Shown here: in pieces, positions 35,634 to 46,242 of the stretch
Numbering within the stretch: position 1 is the stretch's first letter
Layout of the letters: the number at the start of each line of letters is the position of its first letter
NCBI RefSeq assembly: GCF_027706845.1
Contig: NZ_JAQGCZ010000001.1
Coordinates: 372,001 to 436,000 of the forward strand
Direction: 5' to 3'
From: Mycolicibacterium sp. BiH015
GTDB lineage: Bacteria > Actinomycetota > Actinomycetes > Mycobacteriales > Mycobacteriaceae
Length of the DNA: 64,000 nt
Translations under genes and position numbers: made by a program
Notes under the pieces: generated by a model
What the model saw: only the letters and a program-made list of their open reading frames with translations
Told to the model about the DNA's origin: nothing
Database searches by the model: none

Positions 35634-37234
35634 TCAAGGTCCGCTGAAGCCCGCGGCCGGCGGTCTGTCAGCTCCGTTCGACCGCCCGAAGATGACTCCG
35701 AGCTTTTCCTGGTAGATCGGCACATACCTGGAATCGAAGCGCGGATCGTTGAGGAAGGCGTCCACCACCATGAAGCCGGTGCTGTACTTCCCGTCGACGC
35801 GCTGTGTCGATTTGTCTCGTTTGGTGACGATCGCCACGTAGTCGTAGTCACTACCGAAGAAGTGGTCGTTGTCGACTCGCGTGAAATGCCGGCCGTCGAC
35901 ATCCTTGGCGATGTGCCTGTCCAACAGGCCGTACAGATCGTTGAAGTACAGGTCGTCGTTCAGATACGGGATGAGACCTGCCTCGGCAACGAGCACACGC
36001 TGACCCGGCCGGGCGATCTCGTGCAACTGATCCGCAACTGCCTCGTAATATGGCGTGTACGGCTGTATTTCGAGGTCAAGACCGGATGCGATCGGCTTGT
36101 ACCTGGCGTCGATGTAATCACGCTGCACGAAGCTCGATATACCGACGACGAGAGCGGCCAGTACAAGACCGGTCAGTAGTTTTTGACGCGATACGTGTGA
36201 AAGATCGACCTGATCGATGATCGCGAATATCACCAGCGGCAGCACCGGAAGAACCAATCGGAAGGACGGCATCCAGTCGCCCCCCGCATACACGGCAAAA
36301 GCGCACTGCGCGACGATGACGCAGTACATCGGGGTGAGTACGCGATCGAGGGTCCGCCCGCGCTTGAAAAGCACCAGAAACAGGTATGGGACGACGGCAA
36401 AGCCCACAAAAAGCAGGACGTAGCGCGCGCCTTCCTCGAAAGCCGCCAGCGAGGGACTGTTCTTCGCATACAACGAGTTCGGGGCCAGGTCGCCGAAATA
36501 CCACAGTCGAAGCGCACTGAATCCGACGATCGTCGCGGCCGTCCAGGCCAACGCAGGCAGCGGGAAAGGCAGCTTGTCCCCGGCAGCACCCTTACCTCTC
36601 CTCGCCACGAGTATGCCGAGAAAAAAGCGACCGGATACATCACTGCTTCCGGGCGGGAGATAGTCAGGAGTCCGAGTACAGCCGCAAAGCCGACCGCGTA
36701 GCCAATCGCTGCGCCCTCATGCCACCGGTAGTAGAGCAGAAAGGAGAGTGCGAGCAGAAAGGTGACGAGAGAGGTTTCCATTCCAGAGACGTTGTAGGCG
36801 TTGAGGAACGGACTGACCGCCAGTATCGACACCATCAGTCCGATCGCAACGGGGCCATTTCCGCGCAGTCGCGCCAGTCTGTATATCGCTGCAATCGTCA
36901 ACGCACCGAAGACGACGCAGAGGATCTTGGACAAATAGAACAGCGCTAGGTGACTCGTCAGGCCGGTGATGGCCGCAACTGCGGTGACGAGGATCAGCCA
37001 CGTGGGATTGGAGTAGGCCTCTACTGGCTCACCGGGATTGAACACGGCCCCGTGTCTGGCAAGGAGATTGCGACTGTAGCGCAACGTGATGAAGACATCG
37101 TCTATCTTGACGTTGACCAGGTCCAGGCAGGCGATCAAGTACACCACGCCCACACCCACCGCGAATACGCGTGTCCGGTGGGCAGAGTTTCCTTGGTTGA
37201 TAGCTCGGGAATTCGCGGCCGAGAATGCGCGCAT
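35634..37234 (-). pseudogene. GT-C arabinosyltransferase-like membrane protein, frameshifted
   Basis: Two open frames together encode one GT-C protein of about 533 residues. The N-terminal frame has IDDVFITLRYSRNLLARHGAVFNPGE and VEAYSNPTW, the DD motif and sugar-lipid loop of AftB-like actinobacterial enzymes. After YPVAFF the frame is lost at six A (36621-36626, plus strand). One extra A would restore YPVAFFLGILVARRGKG and continue into the second frame (NSLYAKNSPS, a long extracytoplasmic tail). Start ATG 37234 has GAAGGG seven bases upstream; ATG 37267 is an alternative. It is a true mutation, a variable tract or a sequencing error. Confidence 0.82.
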
Positions 37235-37317
37235 GCAGCCACCCTTCGTCCGCCCAGAATTATGCATGCTGTGGGGCGGGCGCTACCGTGAATCGCCTCC
37301 GCCGGCGAATCGAACGG

Positions 37318-38109
37318 TCAGGCGCGCTGGCTCGACACCGAGATGACCTCGCCGGTCAGGTAGCTGGAGTAGTCGCTGGCCAGGAACGCGATGGTCGCCG
37401 CGACCTCCCACGGCTCGGCGGCGCGGCCGAAGGCCTCGCCTTCGGCGAGCCGGTCCAGTAGTTCGGAACTGCTTGTCTTCTCCAGGAACTTGTGCCGGGC
37501 GATGCTCGGCGAGACCGCGTTGATCCGCACCCCGTACTCGACGGCTTCGATTGCGCTGCAGCGCGTCAGAGCCATCACGCCCGCCTTCGCCGCCGCGTAG
37601 TGGGACTGCGAATGCTGGGCGCGCCAGCCCAGGACGCTCGCGTTGTTGACGATGACGCCGCCGTGCGGGGCCTCACGGAAGTAGCGCAACGCGGCACGCG
37701 TCGCGCGCATCACCGACGTCAGCGTCACATTGAGGACGCGGTCCCACTCGTCGTCGGTCATGTCGATCACGGGCGTCTGGCCGCCGAGGCCGGCGTTGTT
37801 GACCAGCACGTCCAGTCGCCCGGCCTTGCGAACCGCTTCGGTGATCAGCGCATCGACGGCTTCTGTCGACGTCACATCGCAGACGACCGCGTCGACCTTG
37901 CCGAGGCCGAGCGCGGCGAGCTCGTCGCGCGTCTCACCGAGCCTGCGCTCGTGATAGTCGGAGACGACGACGTCGGCCCCCTCTGCGAGCGCACGACGGG
38001 CCGTGGTCGATCCGATGCCCGTGCCCGCGGCGGCGGTCACGAGGACAACCTTGCCCTTGAGCAGGCCGTGGCCCTCGATCTCCTTGGGAGCTACCGAAAG
38101 ATCCGTCAT
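37318..38109 (-). CDS. ipdF: IpdF, SDR dehydrogenase of steroid ring C/D pathway
   Basis: A 263-residue short-chain dehydrogenase matching Rv3559c in context. TAAAGTGIGSTTARR is the cofactor loop (note Gly-x-Gly-Ile-Gly), NNAGLGG and NNASVLGW carry structural and catalytic residues, and HYAAAKAGV the YxxxK pair. IpdF oxidises the 5-hydroxyl of a HIC-CoA-type intermediate. ATG 38109 follows GAGGAGAC. It is downstream of fadE30, 34 bases away, under the KstR2 operator at 39309. Confidence 0.92.
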   Translation of the reverse strand: MTDLSVAPKEIEGHGLLKGKVVLVTAAAGTGIGSTTARRALAEGADVVVSDYHERRLGETRDELAALGLGKVDAVVCDVTSTEAVDALITEAVRKAGRLDVLVNNAGLGGQTPVIDMTDDEWDRVLNVTLTSVMRATRAALRYFREAPHGGVIVNNASVLGWRAQHSQSHYAAAKAGVMALTRCSAIEAVEYGVRINAVSPSIARHKFLEKTSSSELLDRLAEGEAFGRAAEPWEVAATIAFLASDYSSYLTGEVISVSSQRA

Positions 38110-38143
38110 GGTTGTCTCCTCTTCGCGCAAGCGCTCATCGGTA

Positions 38144-39292
<1,149 letters not shown>

Positions 39293-39308
39293 CCCTGTAG
39301 GGTAGCCT

Positions 39309-39322
39309 ACCAAGCACTTGCT
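39309..39322. promoter_or_regulatory. KstR2 operator between fadE30 and fadD3
   Basis: ACCAAGCACTTGCT is a perfect AnCAAGnnCTTGnT match, 17 bases from the fadE30 GTG and 30 bases from the fadD3 ATG. It should control both divergent operons. Confidence 0.88.
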
Positions 39323-39351
39323 TGGGTACCCGGATTGCTACAGGAGCTTCG

Positions 39352-40872
39352 ATGACGACCCCCCCGAGGACCACGCCCGCGGTTCTCGAACGGATCGCGC
39401 GTGAGCTCCCCGACCACCCCGCCGTGGTGACCCCGCAACGCACGCTGACCTACGCCGACCTGCGGGCCGAGGTCCGGCGGGCCGCCGCGGCGATGATCGA
39501 CTTCGGCATCCAACCGGGCGACCGCGTGGCGATCTGGTCGCCCAACACGTGGCACTGGGTCGTCGCGTCGCTGGCAACCCACCACGCCGGTGCGGTGCTC
39601 GTCCCGCTCAACACCCGCTACACCGCCAGCGAGGCCGAAGACATCCTGTCGCGCACGGCCGCGCCACTTCTCTTCGCATCCGGCGAGTTCCTCGGCGCCG
39701 ACAAGGCCGCGAGCGTCGACCGCGATTCCCTACCGGCACTGCGTCATATCGTGCGCATCCCGATCGAGAAAGCAGACGGGACGTGGGACGACTTCGTGGC
39801 CGGTGGCCAGGATCTCGCGGCGGTCGACGTCCGCGCGGCGGCGGTCGACTCCGACGACGTCTCCGACATCCTGTTCACCTCCGGCACCACCGGACGCAGC
39901 AAGGGTGTGCGATGTGCACACCGTCAGTCGCTCGACGCGTCCGCGGCGTGGGCGGCGTGTGGCGAGGTGACCAGGACCGACCGCTACCTGTGCATCAACC
40001 CGTTCTTCCACAACTTCGGCTACAAGGCCGGCATCCTGGCCTGCCTGCAGACCGGCGCGACGCTGTTCCCCGAGTTGACCTTCGATCCCGAGAAGGCGAT
40101 GCGCGCCGTGCAAGAGCACGGCATCACCGTCCTGCCCGGCCCGCCGACGATCTATCAGACCCTCCTCGACCATCCCAAGCGCGCCGAGTTCGACCTGAGC
40201 TCACTGCGATTCGCGGTCACCGGTGCGGCCACCATCCCGGTCGTGCTGATCGAGCGGATGCAGAACGAACTCGACATCGACGTCGTGCTCACGGCGTACG
40301 GACTCACCGAGGCCGCGGGGTTCGGCACAATGTGCCGTGCCGACGACGACGCCGTAACCGTGGCGACGACATCGGGCCGGCCGATCGCCGATTTCGAACT
40401 GCGCATAGGGGATTCAGGAGAAGTCCTGCTGCGCGGGCCCAATGTGATGCTCGGCTACCTCGACGATGACGACGCCACCGCCGCGGCAATAGATGCCGAC
40501 GGCTGGCTACACACCGGCGACATCGGCGAGCTCGACGCCGCAGGTAACCTGAAGATCACCGACCGGCTTAAGGACATGTACATCTGCGGCGGGTTCAACG
40601 TGTATCCCGCCGAGATCGAACAGGTCCTGGCACGCCTCGACGGCGTCGCCGAGGCCGCGGTGATCGGCGTGCCCGACGACAGGCTCGGTGAAGTCGGCAG
40701 GGCCTTCGTGGTCGTCAAGCCCGGCGCCTCCCTGGACGAGGAGACGGTGATCGCTCACACCAAAGAGCATCTGGCGAACTTCAAGATCCCGCGCTCGGTG
40801 GTCTTCCTCGACGTACTGCCCCGCAACCCTGGAGGCAAAGTGGTCAAACCGCAACTGCGAGAGATGATGTAA
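39352..40872 (+). CDS. fadD3: FadD3, HIP-CoA synthetase
   Basis: A 506-residue acyl-CoA ligase. FTSGTTGRSKGV is the ATP/AMP P-loop, AYGLTEAAGFGTM the adenine-binding motif, GWLHTGDIGELD and the C-terminal NPGGKVVK lysine complete the family signature. It activates 3aa-H-4a(3'-propanoate)-7ab-methylhexahydro-1,5-indanedione (HIP) to HIP-CoA, which is also the KstR2 inducer. CAGGAG six bases before ATG 39352 fixes the start. Heads the fadD3-fadE31-fadE32-fadE33-aspB operon; stop and next ATG are adjacent. Confidence 0.95.
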   Translation: MTTPPRTTPAVLERIARELPDHPAVVTPQRTLTYADLRAEVRRAAAAMIDFGIQPGDRVAIWSPNTWHWVVASLATHHAGAVLVPLNTRYTASEAEDILSRTAAPLLFASGEFLGADKAASVDRDSLPALRHIVRIPIEKADGTWDDFVAGGQDLAAVDVRAAAVDSDDVSDILFTSGTTGRSKGVRCAHRQSLDASAAWAACGEVTRTDRYLCINPFFHNFGYKAGILACLQTGATLFPELTFDPEKAMRAVQEHGITVLPGPPTIYQTLLDHPKRAEFDLSSLRFAVTGAATIPVVLIERMQNELDIDVVLTAYGLTEAAGFGTMCRADDDAVTVATTSGRPIADFELRIGDSGEVLLRGPNVMLGYLDDDDATAAAIDADGWLHTGDIGELDAAGNLKITDRLKDMYICGGFNVYPAEIEQVLARLDGVAEAAVIGVPDDRLGEVGRAFVVVKPGASLDEETVIAHTKEHLANFKIPRSVVFLDVLPRNPGGKVVKPQLREMM

Positions 40873-41997
40873 ATGGACCTGAACTTCGACGATGCGACGA
40901 CCGAATTCCGGGCCGAGGTGCGCGACTTCCTGGCGTCGAACAAGGACTCATTTCCCACCGAGTCCTACGACACCGCAGAAGGTTTCGAGCAACACCGCCG
41001 ATGGGACAAGGTGCTCTTCGAAGCCGGGTTGTCGGTGATCACCTGGCCTGAGAAGTACGGCGGCCGCGACGCGACGCTTCTGCAGTGGGTGGTCTACGAA
41101 GAGGAGTACTTCCGCGCGGGGGCTCCCGGCCGGGCGAGCGCCAACGGGACCTCCATGCTGGCGCCGACCCTGTTCGCACACGGCACGCAGGAGCAGCTGG
41201 ACCGCATCCTGCCGAAAATGGCCAGCGGCGAGGAGATCTGGGCACAGGCCTGGTCGGAGCCGGAATCCGGCAGCGACCTGGCGTCGCTTCGTTCCACCGC
41301 GACCAAGACCGACGGCGGCTGGTTGCTCAACGGGCAGAAGATCTGGAGCTCGCGGGCCGTCTTCGGTGAGCGCGCGTTCGGCCTGTTCCGTTCCGACCCG
41401 GAGGCGCAGCGCCACAAAGGCCTGACCTACTTCATGTTCGACCTCAAGGCCGACGGCGTCACCGTCCGCCCGATCGCGCAGCTCGGCGGCGACACCGGCT
41501 TCGGCGAGATCTTCCTCGATGACGTGTTCGTCCCCGATGAGGACGTCATCGGCGCCGTGAACGACGGGTGGCGCGCGGCGATGAGTACGTCGAGCAACGA
41601 GCGCGGCATGTCGCTGCGCAGCCCGGCCCGTTTCCTCGCCCCCGCGGAACGCCTTGTCGCACAGTGGAAAGACAACCCCGATCCCGCCTTCACCGACCGG
41701 GTGGCCGACGCCTGGATCAAGGCACAGGCCTACCGCTTGCACACCTTCGGTACCGTGACACGGATCTCGAACGGCGGGGAGCTGGGCGCGGAATCGTCGA
41801 TCACCAAGGTGTTCTGGTCCGACCTGGATGTCGCGCTGCACCAGACCGCGCTCGACCTGCGCGGCGCCGACGGAGAGCTTGTCGATTCCGTGGCCGATGG
41901 CCTGCTCTTCGCCCTCGGCGGTCCGATCTATGCCGGCACCAACGAGATTCAGCGCAACATCATCGCCGAGCGGCTGCTGGGCCTGCCTCGAAAGTAG
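40873..41997 (+). CDS. fadE31: FadE31 (IpdE1-type), acyl-CoA dehydrogenase alpha partner
   Basis: A 374-residue acyl-CoA dehydrogenase with the standard flavin segments (AWSEPESGSDLASLRS, NGQKIWSSRAVFGE) and the C-terminal GGPIYAGTNEIQRNIIAERLLGLP. In M. tuberculosis it pairs with FadE33 as the heterotetramer IpdE1-IpdE2, acting late in ring C/D degradation. ATG immediately follows the fadD3 TAA, so translation is continuous. Confidence 0.93.
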   Translation: MDLNFDDATTEFRAEVRDFLASNKDSFPTESYDTAEGFEQHRRWDKVLFEAGLSVITWPEKYGGRDATLLQWVVYEEEYFRAGAPGRASANGTSMLAPTLFAHGTQEQLDRILPKMASGEEIWAQAWSEPESGSDLASLRSTATKTDGGWLLNGQKIWSSRAVFGERAFGLFRSDPEAQRHKGLTYFMFDLKADGVTVRPIAQLGGDTGFGEIFLDDVFVPDEDVIGAVNDGWRAAMSTSSNERGMSLRSPARFLAPAERLVAQWKDNPDPAFTDRVADAWIKAQAYRLHTFGTVTRISNGGELGAESSITKVFWSDLDVALHQTALDLRGADGELVDSVADGLLFALGGPIYAGTNEIQRNIIAERLLGLPRK

Positions 41998-42003
41998 ACG
42001 AAC

Positions 42004-42960
42004 GTGAACTTTGAAATCGACGAACAGCAGCGGGACTTCGCTGCCAGCATCGACGCTGCGCTGGGCGCCGCCGATCTGCCTGCGGCCGTTCGCGCGTGGG
42101 CCGCCGGTGACACGGCACCGGGACGCAAGGTGTGGGCACAGCTGACGGACCTCGGCGTGACGGCTCTGCTGGTACCCGAGAAGTACGACGGCATCGAAGC
42201 CCACCCCGTGGACCTGGTCGTGGCGCTCGAGCGGCTCGGCAAGTGGAACGTGCCGGGGCCCGTCACCGAATCAATCGCGGTGGCACCGGTGCTCCTCGGA
42301 GACGACGAGCGGGTGGGGGCGTTGGCCTCGGGTGAGCTGATCGCCACCGTGGCCGCGCCTCCCCTGGCACCCCGCGCCGTCGACGCAGACACCGCAGGGC
42401 TCATCCTGCTCGCCGAAGATGATTCCGTCAGCGACGCGACGGCGGGCCAGCAACACGAGTCCGTCGACCCCGCACGAAAACTGTTCGAGGTCAGCGCATC
42501 CGGTGAGTCCCGCAACGCCGACGTGGCACGCGCGCTGGAGTTCGGTGCCCTGGCGACGGCGGCACAATTGATCGGCGCCGCGCAGGCGATGCTGGACGGA
42601 TCGGTGGAGTACGCCAAGCAGCGCAGCCAGTTCGGCACCGTCATCGGGACCTATCAGGCGATCAAGCACAAGCTGGCCGATGTTCTGATCGCGATCGAGC
42701 TTGCGCGTCCGCTGGTCTACGGGGCTGCCCTGTCGCTGGCCGACGGTTCACCGGATGCCGCCCGCGATGTCAGCGCAGCGAAGGTCGCCGCGGCCGATGC
42801 CGCGCTGCTGGCCGCACGGTCGTCGTTGCAGACGCACGGTGCGATCGGCTACACGCAGGAACACGATCTGTCGCTGCTGTTGCTTCGGGTGCAAGCGTTG
42901 CGACCTGCGTGGGGAGATCCGACATGGCACCGCAGGCGAGTGTTGGAGGCATTGCAGTGA
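42004..42960 (+). CDS. fadE32: FadE32, short acyl-CoA dehydrogenase partner
   Basis: A 318-residue, short, divergent acyl-CoA dehydrogenase: N-terminal helical domain (FEIDEQQRDFAASIDAALG), a shrunken beta domain and the C-terminal helices with EYAKQRSQFGTVIGTYQAIKH and LQTHGAIGYTQEHDLSLL. Such subunits act in complex with a full-length FadE. GTG at 42004, six bases after fadE31; the stop overlaps the fadE33 GTG (GTGA). Confidence 0.92.
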   Translation: MNFEIDEQQRDFAASIDAALGAADLPAAVRAWAAGDTAPGRKVWAQLTDLGVTALLVPEKYDGIEAHPVDLVVALERLGKWNVPGPVTESIAVAPVLLGDDERVGALASGELIATVAAPPLAPRAVDADTAGLILLAEDDSVSDATAGQQHESVDPARKLFEVSASGESRNADVARALEFGALATAAQLIGAAQAMLDGSVEYAKQRSQFGTVIGTYQAIKHKLADVLIAIELARPLVYGAALSLADGSPDAARDVSAAKVAAADAALLAARSSLQTHGAIGYTQEHDLSLLLLRVQALRPAWGDPTWHRRRVLEALQ

Positions 42961-43898
42961 GCGAAGAACGGGACCTGCTGCGCGCCACTGTCGCCGCACT
43001 CGTCGAGAAGCACGCCTCCCCCGAGGCGGTGCGCGCGGCGGCGGCATCGGAGCTCGGCTACGACGAGAAGCTGTGGGCGATGCTGTGCGAGCAGGTCGGC
43101 GCCGCGGCGCTGGTGATTCCAGACGATCTCGGTGGCGCCGGCGGTGAATTGGGCGATGCCGCCGTCGTTCTCGAAGAGCTCGGCAAGGCGCTGGTGCCGA
43201 CACCGCTGCTCGGGACGACACTGGCAGAGCTGGCGCTGTTGTCGGCCGACGAACCGGATGCCGAACTGCTCGGCGGTCTTGCCGAAGGCACGGCGATCGG
43301 CACGGTCGTGTTCGACGCCGGATACGTGGTGAACGGAAACGTCGCAGACGTTGTCATCGGTACCGACGGTGAAAACCTCACTCGCTGGACTTCTTTCGAC
43401 ACGACGCCCGTGGTGGCGATGGACATCACGCGACCGCTGGCCGCCGTCCAGGCGACCGAGACCGCGCCGCTGGGTGCGGACCCCGGCCTGGTGGACATTG
43501 CGGCGATCTTGTTGGCCGCCGAGCAGATCGGCGCGGCGTCGAAGTGTCTCGACCTAACCGTGCAGTACACGAAGGACCGGGTGCAGTTCGGCAGGCCGAT
43601 CGGTAGCTTCCAGGCGCTCAAGCACAGGATGGCCGACTTGTACGTGGCCGTGCAAACGGCCAAGGCAGTCGTGGACGAGGCGGTCGCCGATCCGTCACCG
43701 ACGTCGGCAGCGCTGGCACGGTTGGCGGCCAGCGAAGCGTTCTCGAAGGTCGCCGCCGAAGCGGTGCAGATGCACGGCGGCATCGCGATCACGTGGGAAA
43801 GCGACATCCAGCTGTACTTCAAGCGCGCACACGGCAGCGCGCAGCTTCTCGGGGGTCCGCGCGAGCAACTGCGTCGCCTCGAATCCGAGGTGTTCTAG
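42957..43898 (+). CDS. fadE33: FadE33 (IpdE2-type), acyl-CoA dehydrogenase beta partner
   Basis: A 313-residue beta-type subunit: DDLGGAGGELGDAAVVLEELG at the N domain, YTKDRVQFGRPIGSFQALKHRMAD and MHGGIAITWESDIQLYFKRA in the C domain. It forms the IpdE1-IpdE2 dehydrogenase with FadE31 by family knowledge. GTG 42957 overlaps the fadE32 stop; an upstream ATG in frame lies in fadE32 and is rejected. Its TAG is part of a 21-base segment nearly repeated before fadA5. Confidence 0.92.
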   Translation: MSEERDLLRATVAALVEKHASPEAVRAAAASELGYDEKLWAMLCEQVGAAALVIPDDLGGAGGELGDAAVVLEELGKALVPTPLLGTTLAELALLSADEPDAELLGGLAEGTAIGTVVFDAGYVVNGNVADVVIGTDGENLTRWTSFDTTPVVAMDITRPLAAVQATETAPLGADPGLVDIAAILLAAEQIGAASKCLDLTVQYTKDRVQFGRPIGSFQALKHRMADLYVAVQTAKAVVDEAVADPSPTSAALARLAASEAFSKVAAEAVQMHGGIAITWESDIQLYFKRAHGSAQLLGGPREQLRRLESEVF

Positions 43899-43907
43899 CC
43901 TGACCGA

Positions 43908-45062
43908 ATGAGTGTTTCGCTGCGCGCCGGCATCCCGCCCTTCTATGTGATGGACGTGTGGCTTGCCGCGGCCGAGCGTCAGCGCACCCACGGCGACCTG
44001 GTTAACCTGTCCGCCGGCCAGCCGAGCGCGGGTGCCCCGTCGGCGGTCCGCGATGCGGCCGTCGCAGCGCTGAACCGCAATCAGCTCGGCTACACGGTCG
44101 CCCTCGGAATCCCCGAGTTGCGCGCGGCCATCGCCGACTCCTACCAGGCACGGCACGGGCTGTCCGTCGACCCGGACGACGTGGTCGTCACCACGGGATC
44201 GTCGGGCGGCTTTCTGCTCGCCTTCCTGGCGTGCTTCGACGTCGGCGATCGCGTCGCGATAGCGAGCCCCGGCTACCCGTGTTACCGCAACATCCTGTCG
44301 GCGCTAGGCTGCGAGGTGGTCGAGCTGCCATGCGGTCCGGACACGCGCTACCAGCCGACGCTCGAGATGCTCACCGAACTCGAACCGCCCGTGTCGGGAT
44401 TGATCGTCGCGAGCCCGGCCAACCCGACCGGCACCGTCATTCCGCCCGAGGAGCTCGCGGCGATCGCGGCCTGGTGCGAGTCGTCGGGAGTGCGGCTGAT
44501 CAGCGACGAGGTGTACCACGGTTTGGTCTATCCGGGCGCTCCGGCGACCAGCTGCGCGTGGGAGACCTCGCGGGAATCGATTGTGGTCAACAGCTTCTCG
44601 AAGTACTTCGCGATGACGGGGTGGCGGCTGGGCTGGCTGCTGGTGCCGCAGGAGCTGAAGCGGGCGGTCGACTGCCTGACCGGGAACTTCACGATCTGCC
44701 CGCCCGTGCTTCCCCAGCTCGCGGCCGTGGCGGCGTTCACCCCGGAGTCGATCGCCGAGGCTGAGGCGCTGCTCGACGGCTACGCGGCCAACCGGACCCT
44801 GTTGCTGGACGGACTGCGGGCGATCGGCATCGACCGGCTCGCCCCGACCGACGGTGCGTTCTACGTGTACGCCGACGTGTCCCACGTGACCACGGACTCG
44901 CTGTCGTTCTGCTCGAAGCTGTTGAACGACACGGGAGTTGCGATCGCACCCGGCGTCGACTTCGACACGGTGCGGGGCGGCGCCCACGTCCGGTTGTCGT
45001 TCGCGGGTCCGTCCTGCGACATCGACGAGGCACTGCGCAGAATCGGAGCGTGGCTGCGTTGA
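43908..45062 (+). CDS. aspB: PLP-dependent aminotransferase (AspB-like)
   Basis: A 384-residue class I aminotransferase: NLSAGQPSAG, TTGSSGGFLLAFLACFD (PLP phosphate), ASPANPTGT, SDEVYHGLVY and the Schiff-base lysine in NSFSKYFAMTGWRLGW. It belongs to the steroid operon by position (Rv3565-like), nine bases after fadE33, though a steroid substrate is not known. The next gene is 13 bases downstream and may be co-transcribed. Confidence 0.9.
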   Translation: MSVSLRAGIPPFYVMDVWLAAAERQRTHGDLVNLSAGQPSAGAPSAVRDAAVAALNRNQLGYTVALGIPELRAAIADSYQARHGLSVDPDDVVVTTGSSGGFLLAFLACFDVGDRVAIASPGYPCYRNILSALGCEVVELPCGPDTRYQPTLEMLTELEPPVSGLIVASPANPTGTVIPPEELAAIAAWCESSGVRLISDEVYHGLVYPGAPATSCAWETSRESIVVNSFSKYFAMTGWRLGWLLVPQELKRAVDCLTGNFTICPPVLPQLAAVAAFTPESIAEAEALLDGYAANRTLLLDGLRAIGIDRLAPTDGAFYVYADVSHVTTDSLSFCSKLLNDTGVAIAPGVDFDTVRGGAHVRLSFAGPSCDIDEALRRIGAWLR

Positions 45063-45075
45063 CGAACGGCACCAC

Positions 45076-46242
45076 GTGAGCGCGGCAGCCCAGCGGGCGC
45101 CGCTGCTGGCGGCGGGCTTCACGACGGCGTTCGGCGCCCACGCCGTCGCCGGGACCCTCGGCACCACGACGACAGGGACGGCGGCCTCGCTGCTGACCCT
45201 CGGTGCGCTGCTGGCGATCTACGACGGCGCCGAGGTGATTCTCAAACCCGTCTTCGGGACACTGGCCGACCGGATCGGGGCGCGCACCGTCCTGATCGCC
45301 GGGTTGCTGGTCTTCGCTGCGGCGTCTGCGTTGTATGCCATTGCCGACGACCCCGCCTGGCTGTGGGCGGGCCGATTCGGACAGGGTGTCGGTGCAGCCG
45401 CATTCTCGCCTGCCGCATCGGCTCTCGTCGCGCTGTTGACCCCTGCGGCTGCACAGGGTCGGGCGTTCGGAACCTATGGGTCATACAAGTCGCTCGGGTA
45501 CACCCTGGGCCCGTTGGTGGGCGGCGTGATCGTCGCACTCGGCGGGCTTCGGTCCCTGTTCGCGGTCATGGCGATACTGGCGATCGCCGTGGCGGTGTGG
45601 GCGGCGATTTCCGTCCCGTCGGTCCGCCCGCAGCCCCGCGAACGCCAGACGCTCGCCGACACGTTGCGACGTTTCTCCGAATCTTCCTTCATCACACCGA
45701 CGATCGCGCTGGCTACCAGCACGGCCGCTCTGTCGGTCGGCGTCGGCTTCCTTCCGGTTCTGGGCACCCAGGCCGGTCTCTCTCCTGTCGTCACCGGTGC
45801 CGTCGTGTCGGTTCTCGCGCTGACGACGGCAATCGTGCAACCCCTGGCGGGCCGCGCACTCGATGCGGACAGGCTCACTGTGATGGGCGGTATCGCGATC
45901 GGGATCCTCGTCACTGCCGTGGGTTTGGTGCTCGCGCTGCTACCGGGACTGGTCGGGCTGCTGTGCGCAGCGATCGTCATCGGCGCAGGCTGCGGGCTCA
46001 TCACGCCACTGGCTTTCACGATGCTGGCGAGGTCGACGCCCGCGGACCGGCTGGGTCAAACCATGGGCGCGGCCGAGATCGGCCGCGAATGCGGGGACGC
46101 CGCAGGCCCGCTCGCGGTCGCGTCGATCGCCGCCGTCACCAGTGTGCCGTTCGGATTCGCCGGGTTGGCGATCGTCGTGTCGCTGGCGGGCGTCATGACC
46201 GTGGGAATCAGCCGAGCGCGCGGACGTATCGGACGTGCGTGA
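45076..46242 (+). CDS. MFS transporter
   Basis: A 388-residue major facilitator with twelve predicted segments. The motif A-like GTLADRIGARTVLIAGLL after segment 2, GRFGQGVGAAAFSPAASALVA in segment 4 and RAFGTYGSYKSLGYTLGPLVGG in segment 5 place it among drug/metabolite exporters. Starts at GTG 45076, shortly after aspB. Its 3' end overlaps the convergent GNAT gene by 35 bases. Substrate is unknown. Confidence 0.87.
   Translation: MSAAAQRAPLLAAGFTTAFGAHAVAGTLGTTTTGTAASLLTLGALLAIYDGAEVILKPVFGTLADRIGARTVLIAGLLVFAAASALYAIADDPAWLWAGRFGQGVGAAAFSPAASALVALLTPAAAQGRAFGTYGSYKSLGYTLGPLVGGVIVALGGLRSLFAVMAILAIAVAVWAAISVPSVRPQPRERQTLADTLRRFSESSFITPTIALATSTAALSVGVGFLPVLGTQAGLSPVVTGAVVSVLALTTAIVQPLAGRALDADRLTVMGGIAIGILVTAVGLVLALLPGLVGLLCAAIVIGAGCGLITPLAFTMLARSTPADRLGQTMGAAEIGRECGDAAGPLAVASIAAVTSVPFGFAGLAIVVSLAGVMTVGISRARGRIGRA

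Noticed and set aside
39293..39313. ATG 39313 as start of fadE30
   Set aside because: It lies inside the KstR2 palindrome and adds residues not seen in the family; GTG 39292 aligns better.
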